Positions 7,147 through 15,319 are shown, numbered from the stretch's first letter. The stretch is DNA of 25,985 nt from an uncultured Planctomycetaceae bacterium (GCA_903921605.1 CAIXQV010000311.1:1-25985), one strand, 5' to 3'. A program made the numbers and translations. The notes: generated from the sequence alone by a model not told the origin.

Positions 7147-9206
7147 GCGTACTGCTCCTGGAACCTTCCCGAAATAACGGGCTCATTGTGTGACGAACTG
7201 GATGAAGAAAATGAAGAAGCGGTCTTGTCGACCACCTCTGAAGCAGACGTCTCTGTATTGGCGGCGGAACTCTTTATCATTTCCGGGACCGCCCTCGGTA
7301 TCGTGATCTGAAACCTGGCTCCTGTACCCGGGCCATCGCTGTACGCTGTGATGTCGCCACCCATTTCACGGATGACATTGACGCAATAGTGCAGTCCCAG
7401 CCCCGAACCTTCTTTGCGAGTTGTGAATCCCTGTCCGAAAAGCCGTTCGTGAATTTCCGGAGTGAATCCGGTCCCGGTGTCCCGGACTTCAATCTGCAGG
7501 AGGTCCGTTTCGAGAACAGCCACGTTCACAGTTAGTACATGGTTCCGTTCCGGAACAGACTGCATGGACAGCAGAGCATTCTTCTCAAGGTTCACAAGGA
7601 CCTGCGCGACGCGACTTCGGTTCAGTTCCAGCAGAGGGAGTTCCGGCATGTTGATTGTGACTGATACGCCACATTGCTTCTGCAGGGCTTCATTGACGAG
7701 TAACGTCTCGTTCAGCAAAGCCCGCAGATCGACCCGCTGGCGAAAATCGGATTTGCGAGCATGGCTCTGCTGAGAAGCAATTGCATCGCGAATATGACGG
7801 ATCGTTTCCTGCAGACGCTGGAGTTCACTCAGATTCTCTGCCTGCTCTTTCTGCAGTGTGCCTGTGACTGTCACGAGGTAGTTGATTAGTTTTGGTCCAC
7901 GTGGATCTTCGCTGAAGAAATGGACCGCATTCGAGGCCTGATCGGACAACAGTGATGTGGCCTTTTCCAGCCCGGATAGTCGTGAATTATTCAAGCGATC
8001 GCCAATCACTTCGGCGCAGCAATTCGCGGTGTTGACAGCGTTGCCCACGTTGTGCAGAACTTCAGAAGCAATTTCCGCCATGCCTGCGCGATGAGCAGAC
8101 TCTTCGGTCTCTCTGCGGGCTTCTGCCAAATGGGCGACCATGTGATCAAAGCTTCTGGCGAGGATGCCGATTTCATCAGTGCGGTCGGAGTTCAGTCTTG
8201 CGGCCAGGTCGTCTTCGATTCCGACACGTGCGGCGTGCGAGGCCATTGTCTGCAAAGGTTCAACAACACGCAGGCGAAGTGCGATTCCGGTTCCTAAAAG
8301 CATCAACAGGACGCCGATGAGACTGCAAACCATAGCTGCATTCTTGGTGAATTTTCCCTGCTGGGCGATGGGACGAGCACTCATCAATGTCAGCAGAGCA
8401 ACTGGAGAGCCATGGATATCATCCAGTGTTCGTGTGCTTTTAAGCGTGTCTTCATCAATCTCCACGATGGAGCTTTGCACCGTAACCGTTGAGTCCTGTG
8501 AGCCTGATGAGGCAGCCTTATCCAGAGCCGTAATACGCATCTCGCAGTGCGTTCTTTCGCACATCTCGGCAATGCGATCGTCATTGAGAAACCGTCCCAT
8601 AATCATGGCCCCGCGAATCGGACCTTCGCGTCTGGACGACACGACCGGTCTTGACGCAACGATCATGAGACCGTGAGTTGTCCGGACCAAACCTTCATTG
8701 GCATCCTCTGTGCCGGAAAAATCTGTGAAAAGGCTGTCTGGTTTCCGGAGATCCTGAACCAGTTCGGGAATCGCAACCATCCCCTGGGAATTCGGATCCA
8801 CGCAACTGAATGCAACAACCTCCTGAGAGCTCGTCAGGATCGCAACAAGATCATTGCCAGTTGTCTCGTGAAAAGAAGAGGAGAGATTGGAATCGCGGTA
8901 GGCCTGATTTCGGTCCTCAAGGAACTGACAAGTGTCGTCCCAGGCTCCATAGTCGAAGGCGAGAGTTGAAACGGATTCGGCAACTCCATCGACTGCTTCC
9001 TGACAACGGTCGAGATTTTGAATGGCGGCATCCTGTTCCAGCTTCGTGAAGGCCGGAGCCATCACCACCGCGTGCATCATCCACGTTGTGCCGAGGAAAA
9101 CCGTCGACAACGCGATCAGCAACAGGACCATTTGAAGTCGGATGGACATCAGTGACGCTCGGAACAACTTTGATTTAAAGAGAAAACGGATCAAACGCTC
9201 AGTCAC
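7143..9206 (-). CDS. Membrane CHASE4-HAMP sensor histidine kinase
   Basis: The protein has 687 residues. A transmembrane helix lies at about 24-47, followed by an extracytoplasmic CHASE4-like domain (about 50-210) with the family's LAFDYGAWDDTCQF stretch. A second helix lies at about 289-310 and a HAMP domain at about 311-365. The dimerisation helix has the variant motif GMAEIASEVLHNVGNAVN with His385 as probable phosphoacceptor, a form found in a subgroup of kinases in which HN replaces HE. HATPase_c follows with VLVNLEKNAL, DTGTGF and GSGLGLH. The last 40 residues are Ser/Thr-rich and low complexity. CHASE4 ligands are unknown. The start is given as GTG at 9206; an ATG at 9149 would shorten the cytoplasmic lead by 19 residues and is equally plausible. 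It is first in the cassette, and its TGA overlaps the start of the next kinase. Confidence 0.92.
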   Translation of the reverse strand: MTERLIRFLFKSKLFRASLMSIRLQMVLLLIALSTVFLGTTWMMHAVVMAPAFTKLEQDAAIQNLDRCQEAVDGVAESVSTLAFDYGAWDDTCQFLEDRNQAYRDSNLSSSFHETTGNDLVAILTSSQEVVAFSCVDPNSQGMVAIPELVQDLRKPDSLFTDFSGTEDANEGLVRTTHGLMIVASRPVVSSRREGPIRGAMIMGRFLNDDRIAEMCERTHCEMRITALDKAASSGSQDSTVTVQSSIVEIDEDTLKSTRTLDDIHGSPVALLTLMSARPIAQQGKFTKNAAMVCSLIGVLLMLLGTGIALRLRVVEPLQTMASHAARVGIEDDLAARLNSDRTDEIGILARSFDHMVAHLAEARRETEESAHRAGMAEIASEVLHNVGNAVNTANCCAEVIGDRLNNSRLSGLEKATSLLSDQASNAVHFFSEDPRGPKLINYLVTVTGTLQKEQAENLSELQRLQETIRHIRDAIASQQSHARKSDFRQRVDLRALLNETLLVNEALQKQCGVSVTINMPELPLLELNRSRVAQVLVNLEKNALLSMQSVPERNHVLTVNVAVLETDLLQIEVRDTGTGFTPEIHERLFGQGFTTRKEGSGLGLHYCVNVIREMGGDITAYSDGPGTGARFQITIPRAVPEMIKSSAANTETSASEVVDKTASSFSSSSSSHNEPVISGRFQEQYA

Positions 9207-9619
9207 CTACCCTATTGGGGCACAAGGCAACGCTAGGACACGTTGATCATGTCTGTCGTCAAATGTCTCCGATATTCAACATCAACTTAACAAGTGCTGG
9301 AATGTCCTCCCTGGTGACGAGTTGTTTTCTGGTGGAAAACCCGAGTCAGCAAGTAGATGGCTCGGGAATTTACTGGGTTATTACCCGCCTGGGTGAATAA
9401 ACTACACTGCTGTTTCGGAACGTCCTGGTGCCAGAGCCGGTGGTTGTGGCTGGAGATGTTCGTTAAAGCAGTCAGGCCGCATTTTGTTGCGGCGGTTGCA
9501 AGAACTCATGACTGCTTGAGGACAGCAAAAGACTGAAACTCTGCTTTTGTAGCTCCAGACGATCTGACTACAATTCACCGTGATTCTGCCCGTTTTCCAA
9601 GTGCCGCAACAAAGGTTGA
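9207..9619. other. Divergent intergenic region with a cluster of small hairpins
   Basis: This stretch of 413 bp separates the kinase cassette (leftward) from the DUF2617-like gene (rightward) and should hold both promoters. Three short palindromes lie close together: GTTTTC/GAAAAC (9324-9329 with 9335-9340), CCCGAG/CTCGGG (9340-9345 with 9361-9366) and GGGT/ACCC (9375-9378 with 9383-9386). No convincing -35/-10 pair or operator was recognised, and no translated frame through here looks like protein. Confidence 0.45.
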
Positions 9620-10189
9620 ATGAAATCTTTCGGGAGAGCCTGCTCCATGACCGTTGGTTATTTACGTCCGGATGTCGCTGATATGGTGCTGAGAGTATTG
9701 GATCGCTCGGTGCATCCGGAGTTATTTGAGACCTTGTGTCAGGTAACAATTTCTGTCGGACGCAATCAGGCCACTTTGCGGATCAGCAACTTCGGCCATG
9801 CCATCGAATTCAGGACTCCAGAGAAAGTTATCACGGAAGTCGCAACAAGCAAGTTCTCACCACTGCCGCTCCAGGGACGTATGGTGGACCGCCGATTAAT
9901 CGGCTATCGAACGCACACCTTTGAATGTCCGGGCCTGAAGTATCACTGCAGCTATCAGTTGGATACGGTGCCTGCGGAGGTTTATCTGCAGGTTCATCGA
10001 GAGATGGAAGCGGATGCCCGCAAGGCGATTCTGACCGCGGCGTTGCCTGGCTCCAGTGTCAGTAGTCCTGATTGTCTAAGTTACCTGATGAGCGATCTTT
10101 TGCCGGGAGGCCTTGTAATCCACTCGTTCCATTCGTTTCCGGACAATGGGGCTGTGCTTCGCATCCAAACGCTCTTTGAAGTGCTTTAG
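9620..10189 (+). CDS. Conserved protein of unknown function, DUF2617-like
   Basis: The protein has 189 residues, is soluble, and has no signal peptide or membrane helix. It has a mixed alpha/beta composition with a C-terminal segment (LLPGGLVIHSFHSFPDNGAVLRIQTLFEV) resembling the C-terminal block of DUF2617 proteins. Planctomycetes commonly encode such a protein, and no function is known to me. The start is uncertain: the ATG at 9620 has AAAGG four bases upstream, while the ATG at 9647, which would give 180 residues beginning MTVGYLRP, has GGGAG about ten bases upstream and begins where the conserved part appears to begin. The gene stands alone, transcribed away from the kinase cassette and towards the haloperoxidase gene. 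Confidence 0.7.
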   Translation: MKSFGRACSMTVGYLRPDVADMVLRVLDRSVHPELFETLCQVTISVGRNQATLRISNFGHAIEFRTPEKVITEVATSKFSPLPLQGRMVDRRLIGYRTHTFECPGLKYHCSYQLDTVPAEVYLQVHREMEADARKAILTAALPGSSVSSPDCLSYLMSDLLPGGLVIHSFHSFPDNGAVLRIQTLFEVL

Positions 10190-10349
10190 ATCGCGGCCCG
10201 AAGTCGCGAATTTCCTGCGAATATGGTCGAGAAGAACCTCGCGCACTTCGTACTGGACACAAGATCGTGTGTGATCGCAGACGATCTGTGAAGAGACTTG
10301 ACCAGACAGCCGCTGCTTTGTTCACAACGAGCGTCTTGCCGTCGACAAA

Positions 10350-11747
10350 CTATCGAACCGGTGGCTTTGGTCGCAGGGCCGTCGAGAAGATTTCTCCCGC
10401 AATAAGCTTGCCCGCAATAATGCCATCGTACGCATCAAAAGGCCAGTGGATGCCAAGATAAATCCGGCTCCATGCGTTCTCCATGATGGCTTCCTCAAGA
10501 TTGCGATAGGTGCGAGTCACGACGGGTCGGATTTTACCGTCGCTGCCTCTGTTCACCCCGTTGTATTCATCCGAAGTAAACGAGAACTGAATTCCGGCAG
10601 TGCCGTAGAATCGGGCCGTCATATTGAATGCTGCAGTGCCAAATGAGGAATGGCCGGAGGAGTAAGCAGGAAACGGTGGTGTGAAGTCGACGCCATCGCC
10701 TGCTCCGTTTGTGGCTGGTGCTCCCAGCGGACGCCAGGCCGGATCGCCAATGGTGTAGATGTTTGTGTCATTGTTGCCCTGACGAATTCCGACGATTGGT
10801 CGCCAGAGTTCGTAATAGTACTTTGTGTACCAACACTGAATTCCTGCGTCTGCCATCGCGAGGTTCACCAGAGCGAAGAGGCGTGCATTCTGTTCTGTGG
10901 TGTTGCGTCGTTGGATCGCAATCGTCCGAACAACCTGATTATAAAGACGCGGAGGCGTTCCAAGGCCGGGTACTCCATCGTACGCCCAGAAGATTCCGGT
11001 GATGGTATCCTTGGGACTTCGCAGCGTCGGATACTGACCAGCAGCTCCTCCCCAGTTGAGCAGTGCCTGATACGCAACTGCGTATTCGAACGAATTCAAT
11101 GCGGGAGGAGGCGGTGACAGATGTAAATGGATATTGGCAATCACAAACGGATCAACATAACCCCAGTGCGGTGTGTTAAATCCCTGATTGGGATGCAACG
11201 GATCCGGCCGATGATAACCCGGCAGTGTGCTGACGTTATAGGGAAGATTCAGGTTCGAGTTGTCGTTCCTGCGGTCGTTCAAAATCGCGAGGGCGACTTT
11301 CTTCCCTAAATCAATCCCTGTTGTGCGTGGCGCTCCCGCAGCAACACTGCTCATCGCGTTGGCGTAGGCTGTGCGGATCCTTGTCGCCTGCTGAGGATAG
11401 AGTGACAACAGCGTATCCTGTGCGGCCGCAGAGACCGCCGCTGTGGTGTTTGCTGCGTTATAGCCACTCAACTCTACAAGGTAGGGACTGTACTTGTGGT
11501 GGATCGAATTCCATGCATCGAACATCGCCACGGATGCGATCGCGAATGCACGTGATGTTCGAGTCGGGCCGCCCTGATCCGGAATCAACTGGCGACTGTC
11601 GCCGACATTCATATCAAGCATCACCTGATTCCAGACCAGGATAATGTCGGCGGATGCATTGTATGGCGGCAGCGATTGAGCAAAACCTCGATTCGGGGCG
11701 ATCAGAACCACCGCGCAGCACAGAACCAGCAGCAAACGACAGAACAT
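10350..11747 (-). CDS. Exported vanadium-dependent haloperoxidase (PAP2-type fold)
   Basis: The protein has 465 residues with a signal peptide (1-24, ending GFAQ), so it should act outside the cytoplasmic membrane. The three vanadate/phosphate-binding signatures of the vanadium haloperoxidase and PAP2 acid phosphatase superfamily are intact: Lys309 and Arg316 in K-x6-RP, Ser364-Gly365-His366 in AYSSGHSSF, and Arg428 with His434 in SRIYLGIHWPFD. The length and the long helical N-terminal half fit the bacterial haloperoxidase-like group and not short PAP2 phosphatases. Known enzymes oxidise halides with hydrogen peroxide, but a phosphatase or other oxidative role cannot be excluded from sequence. 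The ATG at 11747 has GGGAG about nine bases upstream. The gene is convergent with the DUF2617-like gene and has no operon partner. Confidence 0.88.
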   Translation of the reverse strand: MFCRLLLVLCCAVVLIAPNRGFAQSLPPYNASADIILVWNQVMLDMNVGDSRQLIPDQGGPTRTSRAFAIASVAMFDAWNSIHHKYSPYLVELSGYNAANTTAAVSAAAQDTLLSLYPQQATRIRTAYANAMSSVAAGAPRTTGIDLGKKVALAILNDRRNDNSNLNLPYNVSTLPGYHRPDPLHPNQGFNTPHWGYVDPFVIANIHLHLSPPPPALNSFEYAVAYQALLNWGGAAGQYPTLRSPKDTITGIFWAYDGVPGLGTPPRLYNQVVRTIAIQRRNTTEQNARLFALVNLAMADAGIQCWYTKYYYELWRPIVGIRQGNNDTNIYTIGDPAWRPLGAPATNGAGDGVDFTPPFPAYSSGHSSFGTAAFNMTARFYGTAGIQFSFTSDEYNGVNRGSDGKIRPVVTRTYRNLEEAIMENAWSRIYLGIHWPFDAYDGIIAGKLIAGEIFSTALRPKPPVR

Positions 11748-12433
11748 TTAGGTAAACTCCCGCGTAACAGTCCATCTCAATACTTCGTCCAGCCGTCCGA
11801 ATCCCCCCGGCGCGTGGACGTTTTCAATCGTTCGGCATCGTGGGATGGTGTCGAGGGGCAACGCAAGGTTAAATCTATTGCGACCCTAACAGCACCACCT
11901 GGGATGTCTGACTGTGCTGAATGTTCTGGTTGTGTCGAATTTGATGATTCTGCAGGCTGCTGCGGCATGGTTTCCGGTGGCGTGCCCTTATTCGAGGCAC
12001 GAGCGACAACTCTCCTTAGCGGCGCATCCACGAATGCTCCCTCAGACATGTTGAGTTCCACCAGCCGTTGGCAATCATGGATTTCCGCGAGCACTGCTGG
12101 AACGGAAACGGTCTGCGATCGTTCGACAGGTTTGCTCAGAAATTCAGACTTTTTGCGCCTGCTACCCCATATCGATGCAAAAAGACGGCCTGTCTCGAAC
12201 ACTACAATTGCCGCACAGTTTCTTGATTTGGGGATCGAATCTTGGAGCGCGTTCGGCCGTCTGCCTACAATATCGCAGCGACGTGGGTGTTGCCCTGGGC
12301 GCAGCTTCGCTGCGCAAAACGTTACGGGTGGCAGGAACGAGATGGTATCGAGCTCATGTTGAGTTCGCGAAATTTCGTTCGACATTCCCCCTCTGATTAC
12401 TTCGGTATCGTCACCGGTTCACTGACTGATTTC
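11748..12433. other. 686-bp stretch without a secure gene, between divergent haloperoxidase and lipB-like genes
   Basis: Frames on both strands remain open (minus 12385-11777, plus 11676-12362) but most of their translations look like noise. One segment of the minus frame, at about 12103-11984, reads VPAVLAEIHDCQRLVELNMS followed by EGAFVDAPLRR. This faintly resembles the RLxELGxxxGxxV core of FeoA domains, so a decayed or diverged small gene cannot be ruled out. A compact hairpin, GCGCAGC-TTC-GCTGCGC, lies at 12299-12315. Promoters for both flanking genes are expected here, but none could be fixed. Confidence 0.4.
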
Positions 12434-13201
12434 ATGACCATCGACTGGGAAGCTTTTACCAATCACACACTAACAACTGCCGAAGTGCGGCTGCTGGGGA
12501 TGGTGGATGTTCCGTCTGTGCTTGCGTTGCAGAAGTTGATGGTTCACGAGGTCAGACTTCAGAGCAGAACCAATGCCGCGATTCTGATCTGCGAACATCC
12601 ACCGACGGTGACTGTTGGCGAAGGAGCGACGCTGCTTGAACTTCCTTCGTCTCCCAGAGAGCTGGAATCTCGACTGATCGCGGTTCATAAGCTGCATCGC
12701 GACGGCCATGCTATTCTCCATCAGCCAGGACAGGTTGCCGCTTATATCGTTGTATCGCTGCCGGAATGCAGCATGAGCGTCGACGAATATCGCGGCTGCC
12801 TGCAGCGAGCGGTCGTAAAAACCTGTGAAGAAGTTCAGGTGGTTGCATCAATTCAGCCGTCTGATCCGACGGCCGTGTTTGGTCGCCATGGTGTTGTTGC
12901 GGAAATCGGAATTCACGTCGATAATGGTGTCACCAGCTTCGGGATCTTTTTGAATGTGAGTCCTCGTCTGGACGAAGCTCGCGAAATCGGCCGCGGAATG
13001 CTGGGCCAGAAAGTGTCGTCACTGAACGCAGAACGAGTCCGCCCGACTCAAATGCCACAGGTGCGATCCGCTTTAATTCAGCACTTGTGTGAAGAACTTG
13101 GTTATCCCGACTATCATTTGCACACTGGTCATCCTTTTTTGAAACGAACTCGGACCCTGATCCATGACAAGTTTGCCAATCCTCAATCAACCGACGAGTG
13201 A
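12434..13201 (+). CDS. LipB-like octanoyltransferase-family protein apparently lacking catalytic Lys and Cys
   Basis: The product has 255 residues from the ATG at 12434, which lies 17 residues before the first conserved strand; upstream in-frame starts (ATG 12356, TTG 12242) add sequence without family character. The fold is recognisable: VRLLGMVDV at the start, an EHPPTVTVG stretch like the EHPPVYTLG of LipB, a degenerate RGG-HGPGQ loop reading RDGHAILHQPGQ, and SFGIFLNVSP in place of the HGLALNV block. Family LipB enzymes use a Lys (E. coli Lys135) and a Cys (Cys169). In a hand alignment these positions are Val154 (GVVAEIG) and Arg187 (EIGRGM). The product may be a non-catalytic partner, bind acyl chains differently, or have a new chemistry. 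Its stop lies 38 nt inside the lipA frame, so the two are co-translated. Confidence 0.75.
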   Translation: MTIDWEAFTNHTLTTAEVRLLGMVDVPSVLALQKLMVHEVRLQSRTNAAILICEHPPTVTVGEGATLLELPSSPRELESRLIAVHKLHRDGHAILHQPGQVAAYIVVSLPECSMSVDEYRGCLQRAVVKTCEEVQVVASIQPSDPTAVFGRHGVVAEIGIHVDNGVTSFGIFLNVSPRLDEAREIGRGMLGQKVSSLNAERVRPTQMPQVRSALIQHLCEELGYPDYHLHTGHPFLKRTRTLIHDKFANPQSTDE

Positions 13202-14105
13202 ACCTGCTGTCGATGAGTCTGCACTTTCGGGTGTGAATATCATCGCCGGAGGCCCCGTGCGCCGGTTGCCTCGCTGGCTGAAACGTCCGTTGCCTCAGCC
13301 GGGAATGGCTTACACCAGCGACGTGATCTCTGATCTGAAACTGGAGACCGTCTGCGAAAGCGCGAAGTGTCCGAATCGCACGGAGTGCTGGTCTCAGAAG
13401 ACCGCCACGTTCATGATCGGCGGTAACGTGTGTACTCGACCATGCGGCTTTTGTTCGGTCCCGAAAGGCAAGACGGAGCGACTGGAACTGGACGAGCCAG
13501 AACGCGTCGCCGAAGCCGCTGCTCGCCTTGGACTGCAGTATGTTGTGATTACGTCGGTCACTCGTGACGACCTGAAAGACGGTGGTGCCGAACATTGGTA
13601 TCGTACTGTTCTCGCCGTCCGTGAAAAAACGGGTGCTCAGGTAGAAGTATTGGTGCCGGACTTCCTGGGGAACCGAGCCGCGATCAGTCGCGTTATTGAA
13701 TCGCGTCCGGATGTGTTCAATCACAATACGGAAACGGTTCCGCGCCTTTATCACCGGGTGCGCCGCAATGCCGACTACCAGCGTACCCTGGATCTGCTGA
13801 AGCAGGTGAAGGACGAGGCTCCGGATATGCCGACAAAGAGCGGCCTGATGCTGGGGCTCGGGGAAACTCGCGATGAGCTGATGGATGTGTTCGCCGATTT
13901 GCGAGCAGTCAATTGCGACATGTTGACGCTGGGCCAATATCTGCAACCAACTCCCGAACATCTGCCGGTCGAACGATATCTTCCACCAGAAGAGTTTGAT
14001 GAGATCGGCGAGATGGCTCGCAAGCTGGGCTTTGGCATGGTCGCCAGCGGCCCGTTCGTTCGAAGCAGCTACCACGCCGGTGAGATGGCCGAGCAGATGG
14101 TGTGA
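13164..14105 (+). CDS. lipA: Lipoyl synthase (radical SAM)
   Basis: The product has 313 residues and is cytoplasmic. It inserts two sulfurs at C6 and C8 of protein-bound octanoyl groups, completing the lipoyl cofactor. Both cluster motifs are complete: the auxiliary C-x4-C-x5-C (Cys64, Cys69, Cys75) and the radical SAM C-x3-C-x2-C (Cys90, Cys94, Cys97). The C-terminal RSSY (300-303), whose serine binds the auxiliary cluster, is present, as are TSVTRDDLKDGG and HNTETVPRLY. The N terminus is about 30 residues longer than the conserved core, and the ATG at 13164 overlaps the upstream lipB-like gene by 38 nt. The pairing indicates lipoate assembly for 2-oxoacid dehydrogenases or the glycine cleavage system, neither of which is in the window. 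Confidence 0.97.
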   Translation: MTSLPILNQPTSEPAVDESALSGVNIIAGGPVRRLPRWLKRPLPQPGMAYTSDVISDLKLETVCESAKCPNRTECWSQKTATFMIGGNVCTRPCGFCSVPKGKTERLELDEPERVAEAAARLGLQYVVITSVTRDDLKDGGAEHWYRTVLAVREKTGAQVEVLVPDFLGNRAAISRVIESRPDVFNHNTETVPRLYHRVRRNADYQRTLDLLKQVKDEAPDMPTKSGLMLGLGETRDELMDVFADLRAVNCDMLTLGQYLQPTPEHLPVERYLPPEEFDEIGEMARKLGFGMVASGPFVRSSYHAGEMAEQMV

Positions 14106-14120
14106 TGTTTTACCTTCGCA

Positions 14121-14480
14121 TCAACGGTAACGGACATCCCACACAAGTGCGGCAGCGATTTGCGGCAGTATGCCGAGAAACAGGATCAGAAACAAAAGCG
14201 GGATTCCTCTCAGGAATCCTCGGCTACTGATCACATACCATGGAATTGAAAGGTAGAGGGTCACCCAGACGAGGAAGCTGAAATCGTAACACGGGGTTCT
14301 GCGCCGCTGCCGCGCGTCTGCCGCGATCCACATGATCACTGTGACCCAATAGAGGGTGTTCCACAGACCGAAGACGAAATCTCTGACAGGAACACCATTG
14401 AGCATGTAACCAGAGAATGCCGCCGACGCAGACAACGCCACGACAACCGGAGGCCAGAAAAGTTTGAGAAATGATCCCAT
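14121..14480 (-). CDS. Small membrane protein of unknown function
   Basis: The protein has 119 residues and three or four hydrophobic helices (about 10-28, 35-53, 67-85 and 91-110). A basic loop after the second helix (DARQRRRTP, about 55-63) suggests a cytoplasmic position. No catalytic motif was recognised. The gene starts 26 bp after the stop of the secreted-protein gene on the same strand, so they are probably one transcript, and its stop is 15 bp from the lipA stop in convergent orientation. Codon choice and the clean helix pattern support a real gene. No family is recognised. Confidence 0.7.
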   Translation of the reverse strand: MGSFLKLFWPPVVVALSASAAFSGYMLNGVPVRDFVFGLWNTLYWVTVIMWIAADARQRRRTPCYDFSFLVWVTLYLSIPWYVISSRGFLRGIPLLFLILFLGILPQIAAALVWDVRYR

Positions 14481-14506
14481 CTGGCCGATGCTCCCGGATA
14501 CCTGAA

Positions 14507-15319
14507 CTACTCAGTCACAAGTTCGCTCTCGACGTTGTCACGAATGCGGCGGAGCTTCATGTCCACCTTCTTGATCGTGACCGGCTTGAACTCAGAAACA
14601 GGAGCTGCGGAGTCTTTTGCGTCCGTGGTCACTGTCACGATCCAGCGAGCAAGCCCGAATGGAATGTTCTCCGAAACCCAATATTCGCCTTCGTTGGTTG
14701 AGCGAGTCTTCTGGCTTTCCATAACCAGCTTGCCCTTCATTCGAGCGGCTGAAAATGTTTCCCCCTGGACCAGTGTTTCGGGCTGATCGGCCGACGCGAC
14801 AACTTCTGGTTCAGCGTAGCTGGTCAGCAAAGAGATCGTCGGATAGTAACGCAGAGCTGGCGTCGTAATTGGAGTGACAGCTTCTTCACCCAGTCGGCGA
14901 AACCCTTTAACGATCGGCAGCATCTCGTTGGCAATGCCGTCAGCATCTTTGGCTTCGGCGATGATCTTGCTTTCAGGGACCAGCACTTTGTAGATGCGTG
15001 CTCCAACGGGTCCAGGGTCAATTCCGGCGGCTCCGGCTTTGCCCGTCAACGTTTTAATTTCCAGCCAGCGACAAGGCTGAACCTTGCCCTCAAACTCGGC
15101 TTCTTCCTTGCCGACAGATTTGATGCTCAGTTCGCACGTCCATTGCAGAGGAGCCTGGTCATCCGGACCGGTTGACTGGGTCAGCGTGCCTTCATACTCA
15201 ACGGCCTTGCCGTCTTCCGGAAGATTGAAAATCAATCCCTGAGCGGACACGGAAGTCCCGTCGAAAGCCAATGTCGCGCAGACAGAGAAAGCGATAGCCA
15301 GAAGATTCAGGCGAGCCAT
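14507..15319 (-). CDS. Secreted protein of unknown function
   Basis: The protein has 270 residues. Residues 1-26 form a signal peptide (hydrophobic LLAIAFSVCATLAF, then cleavage near VSAQG), so the product is exported. The mature part looks mostly beta-stranded and rich in Glu, Lys, Thr and Val; two Cys (in WTCEL and QPCRW) could form a disulfide. It has no recognised catalytic motif. Phrases such as EYWVSENIPFGLARWIV recall planctomycete secreted proteins of unknown function. It is followed by a small membrane protein gene 26 bp downstream. The divergent neighbour is RNase PH across a 417-bp gap. Confidence 0.7.
   Translation of the reverse strand: MARLNLLAIAFSVCATLAFDGTSVSAQGLIFNLPEDGKAVEYEGTLTQSTGPDDQAPLQWTCELSIKSVGKEEAEFEGKVQPCRWLEIKTLTGKAGAAGIDPGPVGARIYKVLVPESKIIAEAKDADGIANEMLPIVKGFRRLGEEAVTPITTPALRYYPTISLLTSYAEPEVVASADQPETLVQGETFSAARMKGKLVMESQKTRSTNEGEYWVSENIPFGLARWIVTVTTDAKDSAAPVSEFKPVTIKKVDMKLRRIRDNVESELVTE

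Noticed and set aside
9402..9749. Open minus-strand frame of 115 codons overlapping the DUF2617-like start
   Set aside because: The translation shows no domain, signal or helix pattern, and it overlaps the better-supported plus-strand gene.
11676..12362. Open plus-strand frame of 228 codons beside the haloperoxidase gene
   Set aside because: Its composition is random and it starts inside the haloperoxidase gene on the other strand; no family character.
12242..12433. Extended N terminus for the LipB-like protein from a TTG
   Set aside because: The extra 64 residues have no LipB character and cross a hairpin at 12299-12315; the ATG at 12434 fits the family start better.
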